A stretch of DNA of 64,000 nt from JBBQFI01 sp038321775 (GTDB lineage: Bacteria > Verrucomicrobiota > Verrucomicrobiia > Chthoniobacterales > UBA10450). How positions within the stretch are numbered: position 1 is the stretch's first letter; each line of letters begins with the position of its first letter. The stretch is taken from positions 62,001 to 126,000 of the forward strand of contig JBBQFI010000001.1 in the NCBI GenBank assembly GCA_038321775.1, read 5' to 3'. The notes beneath the pieces were generated by a model that was given only the letters and a program-made list of their open reading frames with translations, did no database searches and was not told the DNA's origin. Shown one piece after another: positions 1 to 8,722 of the stretch. The translations under genes were made by a program, and so were the position numbers.

Positions 1-75
1 ATTCCGCTTTCTGTTTTCATCGCATTCGTCCGAAAAATGGTTTCAAGATAAATATGACGATGCAACCTGGACGTG

Positions 76-146
76 TCCTCATCCTAACCTTCTCCCAAGG
101 GGAGAAGAGACCGCCTCTCCCTTTGGGAGAGGGTTGGGTGAGGGCG
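76..146. repeat. Intergenic palindromic repeat, family 3
   Basis: Two complementary arms rich in CTCTCCC / GGGAGAGGG: TCATCCTAACCTTCTCCC on the left and a GGGAGAGGGTTGGGTGAGG arm on the right. A related element lies at 50975-51034 upstream of sucD. It is non-coding, and its potential as a transcribed hairpin is inferred only from the arms. Confidence 0.7.
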
Positions 147-211
147 CCTTCGATGATTGCCATGAGCTAATTTTATGGCTTAACCATGACAGCGGCAAGC
201 GCGATTAAGAC

Positions 212-289
212 TGTCATCCTGAGCGGAGCGAAGGACCTCGCGTCGGTTCTTGTAATTTAGTGAGGTCCCTCGCATCCGCTCGGGATGAC
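212..289. repeat. Intergenic palindromic repeat, family 1
   Basis: Left arm TGTCATCCTGAGCGGAGCGA is mirrored by GCTCGGGATGAC on the right, enclosing a GAGGTCC/GGACCTC pair. The same element recurs at 20996-21081, and a single arm is seen at 1358-1409. Apart from this element, family 3 at 76-146 and a partial arm near 310, I see nothing in bases 1-436 that supports a gene. Confidence 0.75.
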
Positions 290-436
290 GCGCATGCTGT
301 CGTTCATGCAATCCTGAGCGAGTTGCTTTTGTCTTGAGCAAGCGACCAAGGAGGGTGCTTTTCAAAGCGCCCTTTCGCTTTTAGGTTTTCGCCGGCTTGG
401 AAACTCCGAAAGCCTTCGCGAGCGAGCCGCCTTTTA

Positions 437-1345
437 ATGCGCGAATCTTATCAGCTTCTCGAACCAGAGACTTTCCTCGATCACAGTTCAAACCAGCCTG
501 CGGACGTTCGAGCGCGAACTTCGCCGATCGTTTGGCTCAATCTTGTTTGTCTCGATGCACCGATTGTCGCGGTGACGTGGCAATGGCTCTTCGCTCAAAG
601 CTTTCATGTTTCCCTGGCCAACGGGACGCGCGTAGGATTGTTTCTCACCGCGTGGCTCATTTATCTCGCCGACCGGCTCGCGGATACCTGGAAAATACAG
701 GCCGATCAACCGCTTTCGCAAAGACAGCGATTTTGCCAGCGTCATCAAATCGCGTTTTTTGTATCGATTGCTCTGCTGGCGGTCATCAATCTCTGGGTCA
801 TTTTCCGCATGCTTGATCGCGCGACGATCGAGATCGGAAGTTTTCTTGGAGCGGCTTCCATCATTTATCTGTCGATAAACTACTGGTTAGGCAGAATTTG
901 GCGTTTTATTCCGGCCAAGGAAATTTGTATTGGTTCGTTGTTTGCTCTTGGAACAGCGGCGGCGCTTTTCACCCAACTTGATTTTTTGGCAGCATTCGCC
1001 ACTACTTTTTTTCTCTTCGCCGCACTTTGTTCGTTGAATTGCATCGGCATTGCGATTTGGGAACGCGATCTCGACCGCGCGCAACACAAGGATTCCATTG
1101 CCACGCGCTTGAGCCACCACCTTCGCTCCGGCTACCGGTCAATTGCATACGCGCTCGCCGTTTTAACCGTTGGAATAGCCGTGTGGGCGAAAGGGCCAGC
1201 ACAAGCGACGGTTTGCATAGGAATGAGCGCCGCTCTACTAGGCATGCTCGATTCGTTAGGCGAACGCATTTCCCGCGACGAACGAACGGCCCTGGCCGAT
1301 CTGATGTTGCTTACTCCGCTACTGTTCCTTCTACTCCGCGCTTGA
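437..1345 (+). CDS. UbiA-like multi-pass membrane protein
   Basis: A 302-residue integral membrane protein with about eight hydrophobic segments. Two acidic clusters, YLADRLADTW near residue 78 and WERDLDRAQHKD near residue 208, sit at the ends of membrane segments. Their placement resembles the two Asp-rich motifs (NxxxD / DxxxD) that bind prenyl diphosphate through Mg in UbiA prenyltransferases, but the match is loose. If the relationship holds it would transfer a prenyl group at the inner membrane; the acceptor cannot be told. The SAM methyltransferase that follows on the same strand suggests a two-step modification pair. The motif TCGTTAGGC occurs at 1253-1261 (SLG codons). Function is inferred; the reading frame is solid. 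Confidence 0.6.
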   Translation: MRESYQLLEPETFLDHSSNQPADVRARTSPIVWLNLVCLDAPIVAVTWQWLFAQSFHVSLANGTRVGLFLTAWLIYLADRLADTWKIQADQPLSQRQRFCQRHQIAFFVSIALLAVINLWVIFRMLDRATIEIGSFLGAASIIYLSINYWLGRIWRFIPAKEICIGSLFALGTAAALFTQLDFLAAFATTFFLFAALCSLNCIGIAIWERDLDRAQHKDSIATRLSHHLRSGYRSIAYALAVLTVGIAVWAKGPAQATVCIGMSAALLGMLDSLGERISRDERTALADLMLLTPLLFLLLRA

Positions 1346-1357
1346 ATCACCGCCCTC

Positions 1358-1409
1358 TGTCATTTCGAGCGCAGCGCAGCGGAGTCGCCTGCCGCGCCGT
1401 AGTCAAACG
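1358..1409. repeat. Single arm of intergenic repeat family 1
   Basis: GTCATTTCGAGCGCAGCGCA is the same GTCAT(C/T)(C/T)CGAGCG start seen at 212 and 20996, but without a clear second arm. It lies just upstream of another repeat at 1440. Confidence 0.5.
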
Positions 1410-1439
1410 AAGGAGGGAGAAATCTCTTAATGTCGAAGA

Positions 1440-1497
1440 AATGTGGGAGCGGTCTCGGTGCCGCGATGGTCGGGACGCTGAGGTCCCTCCCACATTT
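1440..1497. repeat. Palindromic repeat, family 2 (ATGTGGGAG...CTCCCACAT)
   Basis: AATGTGGGAGCGG opens the element and GAGGTCCCTCCCACATTT closes it, with the 10-base arms AATGTGGGAG / CTCCCACATT complementary. Copies occur at 4843-4910 and 23737-23815. The ATG inside the left arm is in frame with the methyltransferase that follows. Confidence 0.8.
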
Positions 1498-2199
1498 ACA
1501 AGCGATGTCTTTCACCGCGGCGAGCAAGCTATTCCTTTGCTCGAAAAGACAGAAGGCGCCGAGAGATCGGGAGCGACCTTCGATTTTATCGCACGGCTTT
1601 ACCGCTTGCTTGAAAGCATAGCTTTCCAAAATTCTCTGCAGAGGGCGCGCACTTTTTTTCTCGATCAAATCCCAACGCCCGAACGTGTGCTCGTTGCCGG
1701 GGAGGGGAACGGACGATTCTTGCGAGAGTTCGTGCGGAGGTTTCCGAAAGCGCGCATCGATTGTGTAGACGCGAGCGCTCGCATGTTGGAATTGGCGCGA
1801 GCGAAATTACCTGATGCTAACCACTCTGTTCGCTTTATACGAAACGATCTCCTGGCGTGGTCGCCGGAAGAAGATGCTTACGATCTGATCGTGACGCATT
1901 TCTTTCTCGATTGCTTCGATGAACACGAACTTGCGAAGGTTGTTGCGGCGCTGGCAAAGTCGGCGACTCAAAACGCTCTTTGGCTGCTGGCTGATTTTTC
2001 AATTCCGCGGCAACCGCTGCGAAAATTACACGCCCAGACATGGTTATGGGTTATGCACAGATTTTTCCGCGTCGTCGCTCGAATCAGTGCGCGAAGACTG
2101 ATTGATCCGTTGCCGTTCATGTCGGCACATGGATTTCGTTGCGCGCAGAACAAATATTCGAGACTCGGCTTGGTGAAATCCGAACTGTGGCGACGCTGA
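1441..2199 (+). CDS. Class I SAM-dependent methyltransferase
   Basis: About 252 residues if started at the ATG at 1441; the true start may be a TTG at 1537, because the first roughly 20 codons are the family 2 repeat. The Rossmann core is clear: motif I is RVLVAGEGNGRFL, followed by the acidic residue after strand 2 in IDCVDAS and the motif IV-like strand YDLIVTHFFLDCF. This is the fold that binds S-adenosylmethionine. The N-terminal FDFIARLYRLLE is typical of UbiE/COQ5-like or small-molecule methyltransferases. No substrate can be assigned. It lies 96 bases or more after the UbiA-like gene on the same strand, so a quinone-like or isoprenoid substrate is possible but unproven. Confidence 0.7.
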   Translation: MWERSRCRDGRDAEVPPTFTSDVFHRGEQAIPLLEKTEGAERSGATFDFIARLYRLLESIAFQNSLQRARTFFLDQIPTPERVLVAGEGNGRFLREFVRRFPKARIDCVDASARMLELARAKLPDANHSVRFIRNDLLAWSPEEDAYDLIVTHFFLDCFDEHELAKVVAALAKSATQNALWLLADFSIPRQPLRKLHAQTWLWVMHRFFRVVARISARRLIDPLPFMSAHGFRCAQNKYSRLGLVKSELWRR

Positions 2200-2204
2200 A
2201 CGTC

Positions 2205-4247
2205 CTATCGTTGACGTCTGGCTTTGCGCGCGAGCGCCACTCGTCTGCCGATCCAAATCAATCCACCAAACGCGAGTAGCCACGGCGCGACGAATGCCAA
2301 CGCGACGCCAATCATGCGCACGCTCCACATTAACGCGGCCGCGCCTTGTCCAAGCGTGCGTCGAATGGTGGCAATGATTCCTGTATCGGAAGAAACGATA
2401 TTGCCCTGGCTGTAAACCTGGATCGAGATGTCCGTCGGCGCATTTGCTTCATCGATTTGTCTACCGATTCGATCCTGTCTTTGCACGCTCACGTTTTCCA
2501 CTTTGCCTAACGAATCGAGCGTTTGCATGAGCGTCATGTAATTTTTCATCGGCACCCGCAGCGCCACATTGGCGAATTCGCGTCCGTCCGGATCGCGCGA
2601 GAACGAAGAGCTAAGGATGCGCCCGTTTTCTTTGGCGGCGAGATTGCGAAGCTCTTTCGCTTTCTCATCAACCGACGAAGTGCGAATGCGCAGGTTGGTC
2701 TGCTGCAACGCCTGTTCCTGTTCTTCGCGCGAGAGCGCGATGTTCAATTCCACTTTGTCGCGTCTCGTCTTCGCGTTTTCCGACATCCCTTCGCCGCCCT
2801 GCGCGACGCGTTCGGTTTGCACCTGAAAATTCTCCACCCGCCCGAATCCCTTCACGCGCGCGATGACGCTGTCGCTTTCTTCCGGCGCGATCAATATGCC
2901 GACGTTCGCGGAGACGCGTCCGGAATTATCCCGGTTAAGTTGCGCGTTGGTGATTTGCACTTTCGGCGACGCGAGTGCTTTGATCTCGTTGTAGATCTTC
3001 TCAACTTCCGGCGAATAGAGCGCGAGCTGTGCGCGTTCCTTCAGTAAAAATGCCGCCGGTTCCTCAAGGTCCTTTTCCGCGAGCGAAATCGTGACCGTAG
3101 CGAGTTGCACTTGCGAATCCCAATACTTCAGTTCGCCCTGCATCTTCTCAATCTCTTCGCGCACGCGTCCGAGTTCCTTTTCCACTTGAAGAAGATCGGA
3201 AACTTTTCCCGTTTTCGTCTTCAACATATCGATCAAGCGCTGCTCCATCACGCGCGCATTCTTCAAACGCGAATCGGTATCGAGATAAGCTTTCGTGACA
3301 TCTTCGCTGCCGAGCGTCTGGTTCTTCAATTCACCCAGTCCGCGAATTTTTTGTAAAAACCGATCGAGATTATTCGGCAGAAGTTTGACAACGACTTCGC
3401 CGCGCAATTTTCCATTCGCCTGTTTTTGTGAATTGCTTGTCGCGACATAGCCGCCTTCTTCTCTGGCAAACGCAGCGATCTTCTGAGCCGCGTCATCGAA
3501 GCTGACGATTTCTAATTCGACCTGTGCATTGCGAATCAACTTTCGCTGGTCGTTGACTGAACTCTGTTCGGCTGGAATGGAAGCCTCTGCATTGTTGCGA
3601 TTGCCGGATCCGTTCACGAGATCGCGATGAAAATTCAAAACGGGATTCGGGCCAGCGTCTTTGGCCTTCGGAGTATTTGAGTCCGCTGCTGACGTTTCTT
3701 CACGAAACTCCGGCCGCGCTTCCGAAGCAGAAGCTAATGAGGAACTTTGCTTTTGATCCTCCAATTCTGCCGGGACATCGACCTTCTTTAAAGCATCCTG
3801 GGATTTGTATTTTCGATCGAGCTCTCCTGAAGAAGCCGCGGCAAATTGACTTTGCGCGCGGCCGTTCAAATTACCGTTCGAATCCTCATGAGTGATGACT
3901 CGACCCGTTTGCACCAACGCCAGCAGTACCACCGCCGCGGCAGCGACTTGCGTTACGCGCGAACGCAACGCGTTGATGAGAAACTTCGCTACACCACCAC
4001 GACTATCGGGAACGCGCCGGCGAAAGCCCGACAGCATTCGTTGTTCGAAAGTCGGATCCGCTTTCTCCGTCGCCAGATTTTCTTCGAGTAATTTGTGCAT
4101 GATTTTTTCCTCCTGATGCAGTTGCCGGCAGTCCTTGCAGTCCACGAGATGTTCGTCCAGCGCGTCGCGCTCATGCTGCGAAAGCTCTCCGTGCACGTCG
4201 GCCGCCAGCCAATTTTCGATTTCGTCGTGAAGCGTTGTTGTATTCAT
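2205..4247 (-). CDS. Zinc-finger anti-sigma factor fused to DUF4349 domains
   Basis: A 680-residue membrane protein. Residues 1-60 form an anti-sigma zinc finger with the HxxxCxxC signature (HLVDCKDC), followed by a membrane segment near residues 95-115 (VAAAAVVLLALVQTG). The periplasmic part carries DUF4349: RKLIRNAQVELEIVSFDDAA, then a heptad-rich coiled coil (YLDTDSRLKNARVMEQRLID). A second, similar half follows around residues 480-610. Hydrophobic segments close to the C-terminus make a second anchor. The start codon overlaps the stop of the upstream ECF sigma gene by 4 nt, so the two are translationally coupled. The zinc finger would hold the sigma factor inactive, and the DUF4349 part is the presumed envelope sensor. 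Carries TCGTTAGGC at 2505-2513 (minus-strand SLG). Confidence 0.85.
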   Translation of the reverse strand: MNTTTLHDEIENWLAADVHGELSQHERDALDEHLVDCKDCRQLHQEEKIMHKLLEENLATEKADPTFEQRMLSGFRRRVPDSRGGVAKFLINALRSRVTQVAAAAVVLLALVQTGRVITHEDSNGNLNGRAQSQFAAASSGELDRKYKSQDALKKVDVPAELEDQKQSSSLASASEARPEFREETSAADSNTPKAKDAGPNPVLNFHRDLVNGSGNRNNAEASIPAEQSSVNDQRKLIRNAQVELEIVSFDDAAQKIAAFAREEGGYVATSNSQKQANGKLRGEVVVKLLPNNLDRFLQKIRGLGELKNQTLGSEDVTKAYLDTDSRLKNARVMEQRLIDMLKTKTGKVSDLLQVEKELGRVREEIEKMQGELKYWDSQVQLATVTISLAEKDLEEPAAFLLKERAQLALYSPEVEKIYNEIKALASPKVQITNAQLNRDNSGRVSANVGILIAPEESDSVIARVKGFGRVENFQVQTERVAQGGEGMSENAKTRRDKVELNIALSREEQEQALQQTNLRIRTSSVDEKAKELRNLAAKENGRILSSSFSRDPDGREFANVALRVPMKNYMTLMQTLDSLGKVENVSVQRQDRIGRQIDEANAPTDISIQVYSQGNIVSSDTGIIATIRRTLGQGAAALMWSVRMIGVALAFVAPWLLAFGGLIWIGRRVALARKARRQR

Positions 4248-4777
4248 CCTAGTGATGTGAGCGCTGGCCGAAGCCGCTTGCGCAAAGTTTGCAGCGCGCG
4301 ACCGAGAACTCCCCGAAGTGCGCCATTGCTCAGGCCGAGGAGTTGTTCGATCGCGGCGTAATCGAGTTCTTCAAAATATCGAAGCGTCAGAGCCGAGCGA
4401 TGCAGCTCTGGCAATTCTGTGAGCGCAGCGCGCAGACTTTCGCCTAACGAGTCTTCGGCTATTTCAACATCAGCCGCTAGCTCCGAAGTATCGTCCGGCA
4501 ACGTTTCCGGTTTGCGTTTCCTGGCCATATCGCGCGCACGATGCCTGACGATGGTTGCGAGCCACGCCGGAAATTTATTGGCATCGCGCACTTTCCAGCG
4601 CGACTTCCAAGCTTTCACCAGGGAATCCTGCACAACGTCTTCCGCGTCGGCGCGGTTTTGCAGAACGCCGTAAGCAATGGCGAAAAGCGCGCGACTCTGT
4701 GTCCGGATGATCATTTCAAATGCCTCGCGATCGCCGTGAATGGCAGCCCGAAATGTTTCGTGCTCGTCTGGATTCAT
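4244..4777 (-). CDS. ECF-type RNA polymerase sigma factor
   Basis: 177 residues. Region 2 is AYGVLQNRADAEDVVQDSLV with the following W and KFPAWLATIVRHRARD. Region 4 is LPELHRSALTLRYFEELDYA followed by a helix-turn-helix, AIEQLLGLSNGALRGVLGRA. Length and layout are those of a small group-4 sigma factor. Translationally coupled to the zinc-finger anti-sigma gene (overlap ATGA, 4244-4247). It probably autoregulates this pair and an envelope-stress regulon. The motif GCCTAACGA is at 4442-4450 on the plus strand, in the linker between regions 2 and 4. Confidence 0.93.
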   Translation of the reverse strand: MNPDEHETFRAAIHGDREAFEMIIRTQSRALFAIAYGVLQNRADAEDVVQDSLVKAWKSRWKVRDANKFPAWLATIVRHRARDMARKRKPETLPDDTSELAADVEIAEDSLGESLRAALTELPELHRSALTLRYFEELDYAAIEQLLGLSNGALRGVLGRALQTLRKRLRPALTSLG

Positions 4778-4842
4778 GAGGTCGATCTACCAGCTTGGAC
4801 GCGCGAGTTCACGATTCCGCGCGAAAAATCTTTTGAAATCTG

Positions 4843-4910
4843 AATGTGGGAGCGGCCCTCAGTGCCGCGATTGCTGATCAGATCGGGACACTGATGTCCC
4901 TCCCACATTT
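4843..4910. repeat. Palindromic repeat, family 2
   Basis: AATGTGGGAGCGGCCCTCAG at the left and ATGTCCCTCCCACATTT at the right. It sits between the start of the sigma gene and the stop of the L,D-transpeptidase gene. Confidence 0.8.
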
Positions 4911-4923
4911 GAAGAATGCGGCG

Positions 4924-5937
4924 CTAGTAAATGCCGACCACGTCACCAACAGTGACGAGATCTTTAATTTTAGCCGCGTCCCAATTCGCCGTGCGAATGC
5001 AGCCGTGACTGCCGGCGCGACCAATCGTCTCCGGATTATTTGTTCCGTGAATACCAATGCCCGGTTTGTTTAGCCCCATCCAGAGAATGCCGACCGGATT
5101 GTTTGGCCCGGGAGGGAGATTAAAATAATCATCCGTGCGTACGCCGAAGTTGAGCACGCCTTCATCGTGCCGAAACCACGGAAGGGTCGCGATGCCGAGA
5201 ATTTTCCACATTCCTTTTGGCGCTGGGAGCTTTGTCGATCCCGGCGTGATCGGGAATTGGTAGATGAGCGTATTTTTTTCTCGAATTTCCAACGTGCGCT
5301 CCACGGTGTCGATAATGATCCGACGATTTGCAAACGCCGGGTTTGGCGGAACAAACCCTTCCTTCAACGTTTCGACCTCAAACGGTTTAACATTTGGCAC
5401 TGTCACCGTGTCGCCCGGCTTCAACTTCTCCATGTCCTTCCCGGGATTCAGTTTTTGCACGTACTCTTCTGCGGCATGAAAGCGTTCCGCGACAAATTCC
5501 AGAAGCGATCCGTAAAGCAACGCCTTTAGTTTCGCCTGTTCCGAAGGTTTAGAGGGCGCCGGTCCGACAAATTTTTCATCCTCCGGTTTGATCGTGTAAG
5601 TCGTAAAAGGTTGCGGCACTTCTGCGAGAAAAGAATCGACTGCGCCCGTGGGCGGAATACCGTGCGCCACTTTGTAAGCGACGAGCGCCTTGCGAAAGAA
5701 CTCGCCCATCTGGCCGTCGATTTTTCCCGGCCCGAAATTGTTGTTATCCAGGAAAATCTGGAGCCGCGTGCTCGTTTCCTCATCGTAATTCGGCAGCGCG
5801 ATGAGAGGTTTCGGCTTGCGCTTCGGAGCTGGTTTAGTCGTGGCCAGCGGAATTGGCGTAGGCGCTGGCGGCGCTAGCTGCGCCTGCGCGTTCCATACGA
5901 AGGACAAAATCAAGAAGAGCCTTACCAGCGATTTCAC
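4924..5937 (-). CDS. L,D-transpeptidase (YkuD) with peptidoglycan-binding module
   Basis: 337 residues with a signal peptide (MKSLVRLFLILSFVWNAQAQ). A proline-rich linker is followed by a PG_binding_1-like module (TRLQIFLDNNNFGPGKIDGQ, then FFRKALVAYKVAHG), a LysM-like stretch (KLKPGDTVTVPNVKPFEVE), and the YkuD catalytic domain from about residue 210. The catalytic signature is complete: HGTNNPETIGRAGSHGCIR, with the nucleophile Cys in SHGCIR. It makes 3-3 peptidoglycan crosslinks or attaches proteins to peptidoglycan in the periplasm. No partner gene is adjacent. Well supported; only the precise acceptor is unknown. Confidence 0.92.
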   Translation of the reverse strand: MKSLVRLFLILSFVWNAQAQLAPPAPTPIPLATTKPAPKRKPKPLIALPNYDEETSTRLQIFLDNNNFGPGKIDGQMGEFFRKALVAYKVAHGIPPTGAVDSFLAEVPQPFTTYTIKPEDEKFVGPAPSKPSEQAKLKALLYGSLLEFVAERFHAAEEYVQKLNPGKDMEKLKPGDTVTVPNVKPFEVETLKEGFVPPNPAFANRRIIIDTVERTLEIREKNTLIYQFPITPGSTKLPAPKGMWKILGIATLPWFRHDEGVLNFGVRTDDYFNLPPGPNNPVGILWMGLNKPGIGIHGTNNPETIGRAGSHGCIRTANWDAAKIKDLVTVGDVVGIY

Positions 5938-6150
5938 GAACGAAAGTTATCGACGGAGAATCCATGCGACGCAAATCGGGAAGGCATTCTCGATTCTCTT
6001 GTCTTGGACTTCATTCAAATTGGAAAATAGGATCGCGCTTCCCCTTAACAGTTGCGCACTTGTAGGAAAGTGATGCATTGAAAGCACAGATCGGGCGGCG
6101 AATTAAGTTAAGAGGATTTTTTTGATCGATGCCGCGACCGGAGCTTCGTA

Positions 6151-6675
6151 ATGATTTACGCGCGCATCACAGCGAGGCAGACAGCCAGCCTCACAAAAGT
6201 CATTGGGGTGGCCTTAGTGTTCGCCTTTTCCGGTTGTAAAACAACGGACACGACCCCGACCGTTGCGAGTTCTCTGCCAGCTTCGACTCGTGGATTTCCC
6301 ACGGCGCCGTCCAGGCCGAACAATCTAAAGGCGGCAGCTAAAGACATCGGGCGCAATCTCATCCAGTATTACGCGATTGATGCGCTCGATGGGGTAACGA
6401 AGGGCAACTTCGAATTATCCTCCGCAGACGCTCTGCGCAGCCTTGAAGGTGCGGTTACGACGGCGGAAATCCAGAAGATCGGGCCGCTCGTCAGAAATAT
6501 TCTTGACGACTGGCTGCCGGATGAAGCGCCCTGGCAGGGTTTTACCGATCAGATTGCGCAGCTCGTCGCGCATTATCTCGCGAAGCACCCCGGTAATCTC
6601 CAGACAGCGAATGATGCGCTCGAGCAAGTCGCGCAGGGTCTGCAGGAGATCTACGTCCCGAATAGTTTCCCCTGA
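6151..6675 (+). CDS. Small lipoprotein, function unknown
   Basis: 174 residues. The N-terminus KVIGVALVFAFSGC is a lipoprotein signal with lipobox FSGC, predicting lipidation at Cys 29. The mature part is largely helical (DALRSLEGAVTTAEIQKIGP) without a family I recognise. Its 3' end overlaps the convergent gene at 6651 by 25 nt. No operon partner. Confidence 0.6.
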   Translation: MIYARITARQTASLTKVIGVALVFAFSGCKTTDTTPTVASSLPASTRGFPTAPSRPNNLKAAAKDIGRNLIQYYAIDALDGVTKGNFELSSADALRSLEGAVTTAEIQKIGPLVRNILDDWLPDEAPWQGFTDQIAQLVAHYLAKHPGNLQTANDALEQVAQGLQEIYVPNSFP

Positions 6676-7169
6676 GCTGGTTTGTTAGTTGCGGTGCCGC
6701 TTGTTGAGATAAACTGCTTCCCGACACTTTGAAGACGTTTCTTAGCGCGATCGAGAAAATCCTGAGTGGTGATAAACAAGGCACGTTCGCGCGCGCGATA
6801 CACCGCTACACGCGAATGACGATCCTCGCTGCGCCACTTCAACACTCCTGGCGCGATCGATTTTCCTGGGAACATCCATTTGTGCCCGCCTTCGTTGGCG
6901 GATAAAAACGTCACAATTTCTTCGGTGGAAATTGCCGAGCGATCCTTCTTTGAATAGCCTTCTCCCCGGCTGATTCCGCCTTCGAACTTCACGACGATAA
7001 TCATGTCCGCCACGGCGTAGGGGACGCTCTTAACGAAACCTTCTACTTCAGCCTCGATGACCGGCTTTCCGTACAGCTGGTCAATGTCGGTTTCGGTATC
7101 TTCTAAGTGCGCTCCCGCCGAAGATGACAGCAGGAAGAGTGCGCTCGCAACCCACACGGCTATACGCAT
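6651..7169 (-). CDS. Secreted protein of unknown function
   Basis: 172 residues with a cleavable signal (MRIAVWVASALFLLSSSAGA). The mature region contains a hydrophobic strand, AVADMIIVVKFEGG, and a basic C-terminal half. No known domain is recognised. The last eight codons overlap the 3' end of the lipoprotein gene on the other strand, so one of the two stop positions could be wrong, though both frames look coding. Confidence 0.5.
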   Translation of the reverse strand: MRIAVWVASALFLLSSSAGAHLEDTETDIDQLYGKPVIEAEVEGFVKSVPYAVADMIIVVKFEGGISRGEGYSKKDRSAISTEEIVTFLSANEGGHKWMFPGKSIAPGVLKWRSEDRHSRVAVYRARERALFITTQDFLDRAKKRLQSVGKQFISTSGTATNKPAQGKLFGT

Positions 7170-7282
7170 AAATTCGTAACCCGTTCAGGTTCGATAGTGC
7201 AGCCGAATCGTCACTGGCGCGGACAACGTACCCTTGGCGCCATTACGTGCATCGGCGATACACCGTCGTATCTCTGTCTGAA

Positions 7283-7657
7283 TTAATTTGCCCCGTCGAT
7301 TCTCAAATCCAGGTTGCTTCTTAAAAGTGTTTTCCATCGAATAATGGTGCCCTCGCATGTGACTCGGTAAGATGAGTGCGTCGATCCAGAGGTTTTAATA
7401 ATCACTGCGTCGGCTCCGATTGCCCGCGCTTTCGCACGTAGCTGTTCTTCTACATCATCGCGCACATTTCTTTCGTCACCGCTAACGCGCGCCTTTGCCA
7501 CAACCGTGTACGGTCGCTCCGGAGGCTCCAGTAGAATCTCAATTGGCGTATTCGCGGAAGACGCTGGTCGAACGGCTTTCTCGTTCAGTATAACGAATTC
7601 TTTACGCCCCGCGCAGCCAGCGAAAATGAGGACAGCAATCAACGCGATTGGTTTCAT
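7283..7657 (-). CDS. Small lipoprotein with a YbjQ/DUF4156-like fold
   Basis: 124 residues from the ATG at 7657. MKPIALIAVLIFAGC is a lipoprotein signal with lipobox FAGC. The body VEEQLRAKARAIGADAVIIK resembles the conserved helix-strand of small envelope proteins in which many short paralogues bind no known ligand. A longer reading to 7759 is rejected because it would run into the tRNA-Glu gene. Function unknown. Confidence 0.6.
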   Translation of the reverse strand: MKPIALIAVLIFAGCAGRKEFVILNEKAVRPASSANTPIEILLEPPERPYTVVAKARVSGDERNVRDDVEEQLRAKARAIGADAVIIKTSGSTHSSYRVTCEGTIIRWKTLLRSNLDLRIDGAN

Positions 7658-7727
7658 GTCGCACGAGCTTCCTTCGAGACCGGACCTCGTAGCAATACTT
7701 AATTCCGATTCGTTTGAAATTATGGGG

Positions 7728-7802
7728 TGGCAGCGCATACGGGGATCGAACCCGTGCACCAGCCTTGAGAGGGCTGTGTCCTAGCCACTAGACGAATGCG
7801 CC
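7728..7802 (-). tRNA. tRNA-Glu (anticodon CTC)
   Basis: Reads from 7802 down. The acceptor GGCGCAT pairs with ATGCGCT. The D-loop contains TCTAGTGGCTAGGACA, the anticodon stem CAGCC/GGCTG encloses loop CTCTCAA (anticodon CTC), and the T arm is CGGGTTCGATCCCCG. CCA is encoded at 7728-7730. Confidence 0.95.
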
Positions 7803-7861
7803 GTCGGATCCCAATTCTATTCGACGTTCCACCGGAGGCAAGCCGGTGTTGACGCAAAAAA

Positions 7862-8467
7862 TCATTCGTTAGGCAAACTCGGCTCGGGCGCTGGCTGATG
7901 GGGTTGCTCGCTGCTGTGCTCTTCTGCTTTTGTTGGTTCTGGCGTCGGCGTCGGACGCACACGCGGTTGATCCAGGAGGGTAAGATGCGCCTCTTTCTGC
8001 GCATTTAAATAAACTGCCATTTCCGGTGTGCTGGCGAGCGCCCGCATGCGCGCATAAAAAGTTTGGTAGTAGACACGAAGACGATTGCGCTTCTCTAAAT
8101 CGGTGGTGGCAGCTAACGCGGCAGCTTTCGCCGCGACGACGGCAGGATCGGCTACGGTTCGATTCTTCAGCGAGCGCCATTCGACATGCGAACGATGTTC
8201 GATCACTTCCTTGCCGGGCGCGCTCTGTTGGAAAATCTGATTCAGTTGCGACAAATCCGGCATGGTCGGACCGGCCGGAGCAGTGGCGGGTGTGCCGCTG
8301 GGTGACGGAATTAACGCGAGAACATTATCCGGAATCGGTGTGGGCTTTGCACTAACGGAAACGCTCGGTGTGGACGCGGCTGTTGTTCGCGGCAGGGAAT
8401 CCTGTGCGCTTGCGCAGAGAGCGGGCAAAAGCACTGCAATAAAAACTAACTGCCAAATCCGCTTCAT
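7862..8467 (-). CDS. Secreted Pro/Ala/Thr-rich protein, unknown
   Basis: 201 residues with a signal peptide (MKRIWQLVFIAVLLPALCASAQ). Low-complexity Pro/Ser/Thr stretches flank a short helical core, VAAKAAALAATTDLEKRNRL followed by YYQTFYARMRAL. The C-terminus ends in EPSLPNE, whose last codons are the genome-wide word GCCTAACGA (plus strand 7866-7874). It lies between the two tRNA genes. No family is recognised. Confidence 0.5.
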   Translation of the reverse strand: MKRIWQLVFIAVLLPALCASAQDSLPRTTAASTPSVSVSAKPTPIPDNVLALIPSPSGTPATAPAGPTMPDLSQLNQIFQQSAPGKEVIEHRSHVEWRSLKNRTVADPAVVAAKAAALAATTDLEKRNRLRVYYQTFYARMRALASTPEMAVYLNAQKEAHLTLLDQPRVRPTPTPEPTKAEEHSSEQPHQPAPEPSLPNE

Positions 8468-8482
8468 TTCTTATTCGACATT

Positions 8483-8558
8483 GGTCGGAGTGACAGGATT
8501 CGAACCTGCGACCTCCTGGTCCCAAACCAGGCGCTCTACCAAGCTAAGCTACACTCCG
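8483..8558 (-). tRNA. tRNA-Pro (anticodon TGG)
   Basis: Reads from 8558 down. The acceptor CGGAGTG pairs with CACTCCG. The anticodon stem CCTGG/CCAGG encloses loop TTTGGGA (anticodon TGG). The T arm is GCAGGTTCGAATCCTGT. Discriminator A and encoded CCA are at 8483-8486. Confidence 0.96.
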
Positions 8559-8722
8559 CTTTCTGGGAATGGTGTTTACCACGCTGCGCTCGATTGCGCA
8601 TGCACAATCTTGTCCTGCGTTATTGCTCTCCGGGAAACTGCTTGCGCCGAAGCACGTTCCGTCGCACTGTGTGCCCTCGATTTCCCGAATGCGGCCAGCT
8701 GGCTGCTTCTTTCCATTTCCGC

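Noticed and set aside
1027..1440. An upstream extension of the methyltransferase frame to 1027
   Set aside because: The extension overlaps the UbiA-like gene on the same strand and reads as Arg-rich nonsense; the shorter start is preferred.
7658..7759. N-terminal extension of the lipoprotein at 7283-7657
   Set aside because: It would run into the tRNA-Glu gene and place 34 residues before a good lipoprotein leader.
7728..8558. tRNA genes as an integration site for an island
   Set aside because: No integrase, no partial tRNA copies and no change in gene texture around them.
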